Of a stretch of DNA of 7,746 bases, positions 1 to 7,746 are shown one piece after another (within the stretch, counting starts at the first letter, position 1; every line of letters starts with the position of its first letter). The notes below the pieces were generated by a model. It made no database searches, had not been told where the DNA came from, and worked only from the letters and a program-made list of their open reading frames with translations. The DNA is from an uncultured Pseudomonadota bacterium (GTDB lineage Bacteria > Desulfobacterota_B > Binatia > UBA9968), in contig CAMLCX010000217.1 in NCBI GenBank assembly GCA_946478635.1, forward strand, positions 1-7,746. The letters run 5' to 3'. The position numbers and the translations under genes were made by a program.

Positions 1-643
1 TCTTCGCCAGCGGAGTAAAAAATCCTTTTTTCTGATCGGTTTTCTTGGCGACGACGTTGGTCGGGAAGCGGCGATGAATATGCAGGACGAGGAAGGCCAC
101 GCCGGAGAGAACCGCGGCGCCTAAAAGAATCAGCCACTTTGGATCAAGATGCGGCGCCAGCGCCTTGGAAACAAGCCCGCCGGTCATGCCGCCGGCGAGC
201 GTGGCCGCGCCGATCTTGCTGAAAGCCCGGGCGGCGTCGCGTCTCTCGATCTTTTCGAACAAGTCGGAAGCGAGCAGCCAGAGGCTCGCAAACAGCAGGC
301 CGAAGACCGCCGGAATAAACATGAACATGGCGAGCATGGGCGTGTTGCCACCCGGCTCCAGGAACGGCGCCGCGCACGCCATGATCGATGCCGCAAACAA
401 CAGGACGCCGATGCGCGCGGGGCGCGCGCCCCACACTTTCATCGATTTAACGAAAATCATCGCGAGCGGCAGCGAGGCCACGCCGATATTGATGTAGATG
501 AGCGGCAGTTGCAAAAGCCCGCCGCTTCCCTGGAAAAACAGCGCGTCGCGGCCGGTCTTGGCGACGATGAAGGCCAGAGTCGTGAGCCCGAGGGCAAGCG
601 CCGGAAACAACGTGCGCTGTCGGTCTGGTGAAGCGGCGATCAT
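1..643 (-). CDS. Polytopic membrane transporter, ATP:ADP antiporter (Tlc/NTT)-like or MFS-like, N-terminal part
   Basis: The frame opens at an ATG at base 643, has an in-frame stop upstream and no other good start, and stays open to the window edge. 214 residues are visible and the C-terminus is missing. I count six hydrophobic segments, near residues 12-28, 43-66, 78-95, 102-126, 143-164 and 170-190. A charged tail (residues 190-206, several Lys and Arg) follows and looks like the central cytoplasmic loop of a 12-helix transporter. The end of helix 1 (KTGRDALFFQGSGG, residues 29-42) and the following LP pair recall the nucleotide transporter / ATP:ADP antiporter family, which has a charged RD-type segment there. 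Glycine-rich helix 5 (GAATLAGGMTGGL) fits a carrier of this fold. That it is an inner-membrane transporter is clear; the substrate is not, and an MFS permease is the main alternative. The ribosome binding site is weak. It lies 241 bases downstream of the glucosidase gene and is probably a separate unit. Confidence 0.7.
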   Translation of the reverse strand, partial: MIAASPDRQRTLFPALALGLTTLAFIVAKTGRDALFFQGSGGLLQLPLIYINIGVASLPLAMIFVKSMKVWGARPARIGVLLFAASIMACAAPFLEPGGNTPMLAMFMFIPAVFGLLFASLWLLASDLFEKIERRDAARAFSKIGAATLAGGMTGGLVSKALAPHLDPKWLILLGAAVLSGVAFLVLHIHRRFPTNVVAKKTDQKKGFFTPLAK

Positions 644-884
644 TTTACATTCGGCGGGTTCGGATGCGCGGTTTCTTGTAGCGAGATCTCAGCAGGGCTT
701 CTCTCTCCGGGACTGTGTCGCAAGGTCATCCGAAGGACATGCCGGAGGGGGCCTTCGTAAGCGGTAGAAAATGCGAGATTCTTCGCTGACGCTCAGAATG
801 ACATCTGCGCTTGTTCGGCGATTGCGCTACAGTCTCCAAGGGGATGTGGGCATGAGATTGGCTGGACGCAAGGACAAATTGTGT
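644..884. other. Intergenic region between the glucosidase and transporter genes
   Basis: This is the longest gap in the window. No convincing coding frame, clear -35/-10 promoter pair or intrinsic terminator is visible. It contains a short inverted repeat, CGAAGG at 731-736 and CCTTCG at 752-757. It also contains a 7-base direct repeat, GCGAGAT, at 681-687 and 773-779, which flanks the stretch holding that inverted repeat. With the element at 768-803, bases 681-803 look like one degenerate non-coding repeat unit. The transporter promoter, if it has its own, must lie here. Confidence 0.5.
768..803. repeat. Interspersed-repeat-like sequence ('cattctgagcg...gaagaatctcgc' type)
   Basis: Read on the minus strand, the segment is tgtcattctgagcg, then tcag, then cgaagaatctcgcatttt. 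From memory, this wording closely resembles a short repeat that recurs between genes in many environmental bacterial genomes (deltaproteobacterial, Chloroflexi and candidate-phylum bins). It lies wholly in non-coding sequence. Only one clear copy is in this window, so its status as a genomic repeat is inferred from recognition and not shown here. Confidence 0.5.
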
Positions 885-3563
<2,679 letters not shown>

Positions 3564-3572
3564 CTTAGCACA

Positions 3573-3577
3573 TCCTG
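3573..3577 (-). promoter_or_regulatory. Ribosome binding site of the glucosidase gene
   Basis: CAGGA on the minus strand, 9 bases ahead of the ATG at 3563. It decides the start: the frame stays open further upstream to base 3794, but that extension overlaps the MOSC coding sequence and lacks family-like sequence. Confidence 0.65.
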
Positions 3578-3639
3578 AAAGGTTTTGAGTTTGGATTAGA
3601 CTCCGGCCCCACCACTCTGGTTCGATTCGAAATTTCTGA

Positions 3640-4308
3640 TCAGCTATGTCTCGTGGACCTGATGGCGTCACCCGAATGGATACGCTCGTCGAAATAGCTT
3701 CTCCAGCCTTCAGGCAGCGCTTTGACGTCCGCCGCGCGCCGCATGCCGGCGAAATCTTTTCTGTCGAAGGCGTAGAGCCGGGTGATATCGGCAACGCTGA
3801 CGCGGTTTTCGTCGCGGCCGAGAACCTGGATAGCGTCGCCGGCGCCGATCTCGCCTTCGCGCGCCACGGAAAAATAAAAGCCGGTACGCCGGCTGCGCAG
3901 AAACCGTTTGACCATGTCTTCGCGCTGGAATTTGGCGTTGAGCTTGTAACAAGGCAGGCGCGGCTCGGTGACGACCAGTTCCACGGAGCCGGCGCACAGG
4001 CGATCGCCGATGTAGAGCCCGCTTTCCAGCAGCCCCTCGGTGGTCAGGTTCTCACCGAAGCTGCCCCAGGGGAATTCCACATCGGGCAGCTCCTTGCGCC
4101 AATATTCATAGTGCTCGGCCGGATAGGTGTAGATTGCTTTGCTCGCCCCGCCGTGGACCGTCAGATCCGCTTGCCGATCGCCATCGATATTGAGCGCGCG
4201 CACGCGAACGCGCCCGGCAATCGGCGCTTTGAAGATTCCGGTTGTGATCAGCCGGCCTTCGTGAAAAATCTCCCGCGGCAAGCCGGTGTTTATGGATATG
4301 ATTTTCAT
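3640..4308 (-). CDS. MOSC-domain protein, YiiM-like
   Basis: The product is 222 residues, close to the length of E. coli YiiM. The MOSC core is visible in order: [20 protein letters not shown] (43-62), the segment just after it with W70, [13 protein letters not shown] (81-93), and the IGDRL...EPRLPCYKL block (100-123), where Cys120 is the conserved MOSC cysteine. The C-terminal 60 residues fit the small helical '3-alpha' domain found after MOSC in YiiM relatives. No signal peptide is present, so it is cytoplasmic. MOSC proteins bind molybdenum cofactor or transfer sulfur, and YiiM is known for molybdenum-cofactor-dependent reduction of N-hydroxylated bases and similar compounds. Detoxification of hydroxylamino compounds is therefore the best guess, but the partner reductase and substrate are unknown. 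The gene sits between two glycoside hydrolase genes, 84 bases after one and 76 before the other, which does not explain its role. AAGGA 6 bases before the ATG supports the start. Confidence 0.92.
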   Translation of the reverse strand: MKIISINTGLPREIFHEGRLITTGIFKAPIAGRVRVRALNIDGDRQADLTVHGGASKAIYTYPAEHYEYWRKELPDVEFPWGSFGENLTTEGLLESGLYIGDRLCAGSVELVVTEPRLPCYKLNAKFQREDMVKRFLRSRRTGFYFSVAREGEIGAGDAIQVLGRDENRVSVADITRLYAFDRKDFAGMRRAADVKALPEGWRSYFDERIHSGDAIRSTRHS

Positions 4309-4314
4309 CGTGGA

Positions 4315-4319
4315 TCCTT
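4315..4319 (-). promoter_or_regulatory. Ribosome binding site of the MOSC gene
   Basis: AAGGA on the minus strand with a 6-base spacer to the ATG at 4308. It is the strongest Shine-Dalgarno match in the window. Confidence 0.7.
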
Positions 4320-4329
4320 CATTAGATGC

Positions 4330-4346
4330 TGTTGGGCTTCGCTACG
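4330..4346. repeat. Short repeat-like remnant (tgttgggcttcgctacg)
   Basis: It lies in the 84-base gap between the debranching-enzyme and MOSC genes. The wording resembles one arm of a palindromic intergenic repeat (gttgggctt...ctacg type) that I recall from many bacterial genomes, but the matching second arm is absent. A 10-base palindrome, ATGCGCGCAT, follows at 4347-4356. Only one copy is visible, so this is a weak call. Confidence 0.25.
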
Positions 4347-4392
4347 ATGCGCGCATGATGGGGTAAATGTTAGTGCAGTCCGCAGGAGCAGT

Positions 4393-6357
4393 CTACCGCA
4401 GCCTGTCATTAGCTTTCTGCGCGAGCACAACACGATCCAGGCGCAGCAACTCCGCCAATGACCAGGCTTGAAACGGGCAACCGCGTGGAGTGTGTGGCGC
4501 TTCGGCATCGGCGATCTCGGAAACATGACCGAGCCCGGCATGATCGAGATGATCGAGTATCGGGGTCAGAAAACGGGCGCGCGCTGCGCACCGGGCCTCC
4601 CGCGTATTGCCGCGCACCCGCAGCCAGGCTTCGACGAAGGGTCCGATCAACCACGGCCATGCCGTGCCTTGATGATACGCGCCGTCGCGCTCGCGCACGC
4701 CGCCTTGATAGCGCGGCGCGTAGCCGGGTTCTTGCGGCGCAAGCGAGCGCAGCCCCAGGGGAGTCCAAAGTCGCTGTTCAACGCTATCGACGATCTGAAT
4801 AGCTTGCCCGCCTTCGATCAAAGCCAGCGGCAGGCCACCGACGGCAAATATCTGATTGGGGCGAAAGGTTGCGTCCAGTTTGCCTCGTTCATGATCGGCA
4901 TCGACAACATCATACAGACAATTGGCGGCCGGATTCCAGAAGCGCGCGCGAAAACTCTCCAGGCCGCGCGCCAGCGGTTCCTTCCAATCGGCATTGAATT
5001 GACTTGCGATCCAGAGAGCATTGAGCCAAAGCGCTTGAACTTCCACCGGCTTGCCGATGCGCGGCGTGATGACCCAGTCGCCGACTTTGGCATCCATCCA
5101 AGTCAACTGAACTCCGCGCACGCCGGCGGCAAGCAAGCCGTCTTCGTCCATGCGAATGCCATAGCGAGTGCCGCGCGTGTAGCCGGTGAGGATAGCGTTG
5201 ACCGCTTTTTGCAATGACTTCCTTTGCCCCCGGGAAATTATTCCACGATTATCCTGGGTCGCGGCCAAAAGATCGTGGACGGCGATAATGTACCAGAGCG
5301 ACGCGTCCACCGAATTGTATTCCGGCCGATCGCCTTGATCGGGAAAAAGATTGGGCAGCATGCCCTCCGAGACGACGTTGGACCATTCGAGCAAGATATC
5401 GCGCGCATCGTCTGCCCGCCCGGTAGCCAGGCAGAGGCCGCGCAGCGAAATGAAAGTGTCGCGTCCCCAATCGGTGAACCAGGGGTAGCCGGCGACGATG
5501 GTTTTGCCTTTGCCGCGCGCGACAAGATAGGCGTCGGCAGCGCGATCCAGCGGAGTTGGAAAGGCCGCCCGTCGGTTTCGTTCCGCGGCGCGAAATTCGG
5601 CGAGCAGAATTTCCGCCACTTGCTCTTCGGCAAATTTGCCATTGGCGAAACCCTCGGCGGAGAGGATCAACACCGCCTCGCCGCCGGTCAGGTCGAAGTG
5701 AAAGGTGCCGGGCGCGGCAAGATCCTCGGTAAAATCCAATCCGCGCTCGCGTTCCTGCTCGTAGGCGAAGTTGCGATACCAGTCCGGTTGGTGCTGATAG
5801 TCGCCGTTATGGCGCGCGATGATTGCCGGTATGTCCGGATACGGCTGCCAGATGATGTCTCTCCCGCGCATGTCCGGTTGAAAGTGAAACGCGGCATTCT
5901 CGTGATGCAACGAATGGTAGTCGCGGCCCGAGAGAAACGGCTTGACGTTCAAGATAGCTGTGCTGGCCGGGCTCAGCACCCGCCAGGTCAAAGCAACGGT
6001 CGCTGCTCCATGGACGGCGAAAATTTCCTGCTCGATCGTGGTGCCGTCGTCGAGCGCAAACAGCCATCTCGGCCAGGGTTCGCGCTCGAATTTGACAATG
6101 CGTGTCGCGCCGTCGGGATGCGTGACGCCGGGCGAATAGAGTTGCGAAGAGATTGCGAAACTGCCGCCGGATGTTTCCACCGACGCATCGAAACCGTTGA
6201 CCAGCACCAGGCGGCCGGCCGGCGGTTTGGTCGCGGTCAGGAGCAAGGCATGATAGCGGCGCGTGCGAATGCCCGACACTGTGCCCGATGCGAAGCCGCC
6301 AAGGCCATCGGCCTCGAGCCACTCGTCATGCATCAATTGTGTCAAATCATTGCTCAC
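4393..6357 (-). CDS. Glycogen debranching enzyme-like amylo-alpha-1,6-glucosidase (GH133 type)
   Basis: The product is 654 residues, the usual length for bacterial single-domain debranching-type amylo-alpha-1,6-glucosidases. The N-terminal domain opens with the signature WLEADGLGGFASGT (13-26) and RTRRYHALLL (31-40). The C-terminal (alpha/alpha)6 catalytic domain, from about residue 265, shows YPWFTDWGRDTFISLRG (291-307), FPDQGDRPEYNSVDASLWYI (338-357), WMDAKVGDWVITPRIGKPVE (420-439), AYHQGTAWPWLIGPF (560-574) and VSEIADAEAPHTPRGCPFQA (612-631). Asp296 or Asp300 and Glu614 are candidate acidic catalytic residues by position, an inference. It should hydrolyse alpha-1,6 branch glucose from glycogen or limit dextrins in the cytoplasm; no export signal is present. 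The annotated start is GTG at 6357, with AGGA about 12 bases upstream. An ATG eight codons later (base 6333) lacks a good ribosome site. It is the first gene of the GH133-MOSC-GH63 cluster. No glycogen synthase or phosphorylase is in the window, so its exact substrate is not proven. Confidence 0.93.
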   Translation of the reverse strand: MSNDLTQLMHDEWLEADGLGGFASGTVSGIRTRRYHALLLTATKPPAGRLVLVNGFDASVETSGGSFAISSQLYSPGVTHPDGATRIVKFEREPWPRWLFALDDGTTIEQEIFAVHGAATVALTWRVLSPASTAILNVKPFLSGRDYHSLHHENAAFHFQPDMRGRDIIWQPYPDIPAIIARHNGDYQHQPDWYRNFAYEQERERGLDFTEDLAAPGTFHFDLTGGEAVLILSAEGFANGKFAEEQVAEILLAEFRAAERNRRAAFPTPLDRAADAYLVARGKGKTIVAGYPWFTDWGRDTFISLRGLCLATGRADDARDILLEWSNVVSEGMLPNLFPDQGDRPEYNSVDASLWYIIAVHDLLAATQDNRGIISRGQRKSLQKAVNAILTGYTRGTRYGIRMDEDGLLAAGVRGVQLTWMDAKVGDWVITPRIGKPVEVQALWLNALWIASQFNADWKEPLARGLESFRARFWNPAANCLYDVVDADHERGKLDATFRPNQIFAVGGLPLALIEGGQAIQIVDSVEQRLWTPLGLRSLAPQEPGYAPRYQGGVRERDGAYHQGTAWPWLIGPFVEAWLRVRGNTREARCAARARFLTPILDHLDHAGLGHVSEIADAEAPHTPRGCPFQAWSLAELLRLDRVVLAQKANDRLR

Positions 6358-6401
6358 TGCGGCTAATGATCCTGGCTTAAGCTCGCACTTGATTTTTTAC
6401 T

Positions 6402-6431
6402 CCCTCGCCCACGAAGTGGCAGGGGCGAGGG
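6402..6431. repeat. Perfect 9-bp inverted repeat, REP-like palindrome
   Basis: CCCTCGCCC at 6402-6410 pairs perfectly with GGGCGAGGG at 6423-6431 across a 12-base loop. It lies between the VOC gene and the debranching-enzyme gene. Read with transcription (minus strand), the stem is followed by agtaaaaaatc and not by a T-run, so it is not a classical intrinsic terminator for the VOC gene. On the plus strand the T-run precedes the stem. The GC-rich form resembles dispersed palindromic elements common between genes of environmental bacteria. It could still act as an RNA hairpin that protects or attenuates transcripts. Confidence 0.6.
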
Positions 6432-6493
6432 TCCGGCATTCGACGCACGGGACTCTGTCTTATGATCGTTCGCACTAATTCGCATCGCAGCGT

Positions 6494-7522
6494 TCATTTT
6501 TCAACGAATTGCAAACCATGCCCGTCCGGATCGCCGGCGAGAAAGCCCTTGGCAAAAGCAAAATTCTTGTCCGCAATTTGCGCGACGCCGGGAGAAATCA
6601 TTCGCCCGCCGCCGCCGTTGAGTTTTCGCGCTATGGCCTCGACACTGGGAGTCGACAGGGTCGTTTGCCAATGCCAGAGATCGTTGGCGCGGCTGTCTTT
6701 GGGCGCCGGGCGGCCGTCGCGCGGCGCGAGATATTCGAGAAACTCAACGCCCGGTCCGCTCCGGGCGCGCAGGCCGCTGATGCGCAGGCGCGCCCCGGCG
6801 ACATTGTTCAGGCGCTCCTGCTCGACGCCGTAGTTCATGCTCTCCCCGGCAAGCGTCAATTTCAGGAGATCGCGGTAAAATTTCAAACTGCGTTGGGTGT
6901 TCCCTACGACGATCGCCGTGTGATCGATACCCAGAAACAACTTGTCGGTCTTTTGCCGCCAGCGCGGGTCGCCCTTGCCTTGAGGAAAATCGATGATTTC
7001 GAGATTGTGGCCATCGGGATCTTTGAAATAAAAAGCGCGGATGCCGGCGGCCGCTTTTAGATTGGCCGGCAAGGTTTGCGGCCCGGTGGAAGCATGTCGG
7101 ATTTTATGCCGGCGCAGCTCTTGATAGGCCGCGTCCATGTCGCTCACCACGATGGCGATGTGCTGAAACCAGCGATCGTTGCTGCGCCAATCGGCGGGAA
7201 TAGGCCTTCCCTCCGGCGCGAGAAATTGACTGAGCTCGATTGTTTCAGCGCCAAGCTTCATACGCACGACGCGCATGCGCAGGCCGAACACGCCTTGCAG
7301 CTTTTCATATTCCGCGCCGTGCACCTCCACATCGCTGATTTTTTCAAAGGTCAGGACTTTGGAAAAAAATTCGACCGACCTGTCCATGTCGGAAACGGTC
7401 ACGCCGACGGCGTCCACCGACTGGACGATTTGCGCGAATGCCGTGTTCCAGGCGATGACAAGCGTGCCCACGAACGCGAGCACGATGAGATTCCCTTTAT
7501 TGCGTAGTGCCTGTTGCCTCAT
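6494..7522 (-). CDS. Secreted two-domain VOC (glyoxalase/dioxygenase-like) protein
   Basis: The product is 342 residues. Residues 1-30 form a Sec signal peptide: basic n-region (Arg2, Arg7, Lys9), hydrophobic core NLIVLAFVGTLVIAW, and an AFA-Q cleavage site. No lipobox cysteine is seen, so a periplasmic or extracellular soluble protein is likely. Two VOC domains follow, about residues 36-178 and 196-341, each ending in a DPDGH motif (168-172 and 331-335). Aligning them to glyoxalase I metal positions gives A38/E96/H121/E175 in the first and H201/E260/H284/Q338 in the second. Each therefore keeps three typical ligands but differs at one site. VOC proteins include isomerases, lyases, dioxygenases and binding proteins, and the reaction cannot be assigned. 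The start is only 12 bases after the stop of the GMC oxidoreductase gene, so the two are probably co-transcribed and may act on the same exported substrate. A TAGGA overlapping the upstream stop may serve as ribosome site, about 10 bases before the ATG. Confidence 0.9.
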   Translation of the reverse strand: MRQQALRNKGNLIVLAFVGTLVIAWNTAFAQIVQSVDAVGVTVSDMDRSVEFFSKVLTFEKISDVEVHGAEYEKLQGVFGLRMRVVRMKLGAETIELSQFLAPEGRPIPADWRSNDRWFQHIAIVVSDMDAAYQELRRHKIRHASTGPQTLPANLKAAAGIRAFYFKDPDGHNLEIIDFPQGKGDPRWRQKTDKLFLGIDHTAIVVGNTQRSLKFYRDLLKLTLAGESMNYGVEQERLNNVAGARLRISGLRARSGPGVEFLEYLAPRDGRPAPKDSRANDLWHWQTTLSTPSVEAIARKLNGGGGRMISPGVAQIADKNFAFAKGFLAGDPDGHGLQFVEK

Positions 7523-7534
7523 CCTGCTCTCATC

Positions 7535-7746
<212 letters not shown>

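Noticed and set aside
149..767. Plus-strand open frames opposite the transporter and in the following gap
   Set aside because: Charged, Arg-rich products without domains. The minus-strand frame gives a coherent six-helix membrane protein.
804..884. Possible terminator after the glucosidase gene
   Set aside because: No GC-rich stem followed by a T-run could be found on the minus strand.
3616..3632. tRNA T-loop-like sequence ggttcgattc in the MOSC-glucosidase gap
   Set aside because: The flanking bases (tctgg and cgaaa) cannot form the T-stem, and no acceptor or anticodon arms are found nearby.
3564..3794. N-terminal extension of the glucosidase by 77 codons
   Set aside because: It overlaps the end of the MOSC gene, has low-complexity non-family sequence, and a better ATG with a ribosome site exists at 3563.
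5224..6366. A 380-codon open frame on the plus strand, antisense to the debranching enzyme
   Set aside because: It is a shadow of the conserved GH133 coding frame, with no domain resemblance.

Overview
The window is a moderately GC-rich bacterial chromosome segment in which every convincing gene lies on the minus strand, so it reads right to left. Intergenic gaps are short; the longest is about 240 bases. There are no RNA genes, phage genes, insertion sequences or CRISPR arrays. The gene mix (a GMC oxidoreductase with an exported VOC protein, an 'MGH1-type' glucosidase, a GH133-type debranching enzyme) and the intergenic repeats suggest a free-living soil or subsurface bacterium of the deltaproteobacterial, Binatota-like, Rokubacteria or Acidobacteria sort. 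That taxonomic guess is weak.

Right edge, bases 6494-7746: the C-terminus of a GMC-family flavin oxidoreductase, whose N-terminus is outside the window, is followed after 12 bases by a secreted protein with two VOC (glyoxalase/dioxygenase-like) domains. They look like one transcription unit. A 136-base gap follows, carrying a perfect 9-bp inverted repeat.

Centre, bases 885-6357: three same-strand genes separated by 84 and 76 bases. They encode an amylo-alpha-1,6-glucosidase-like debranching enzyme (GH133 type), a YiiM-like MOSC-domain protein, and a large cytoplasmic glucosidase of the GH63/MGH1 type. The two glycoside hydrolases probably act on intracellular alpha-glucans or small alpha-glucosides used as storage or compatible solutes. 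The MOSC protein between them belongs to molybdenum-cofactor or N-hydroxylated-compound chemistry and has no obvious link to the sugars.

Left edge, bases 1-884: a 241-base gap carrying a degenerate interspersed-repeat-like sequence, then the N-terminal half of a polytopic membrane protein that most resembles the ATP:ADP antiporter (Tlc/NTT) or MFS-like transporters and runs off the window.

No single undescribed system stands out. The points most worth following up are the GMC + exported VOC pair, the split pattern of metal-ligand residues in the VOC duplication, the MOSC gene inside a glycoside-hydrolase cluster, the Tlc-like transporter, and repeat-like sequences in three separate gene gaps.
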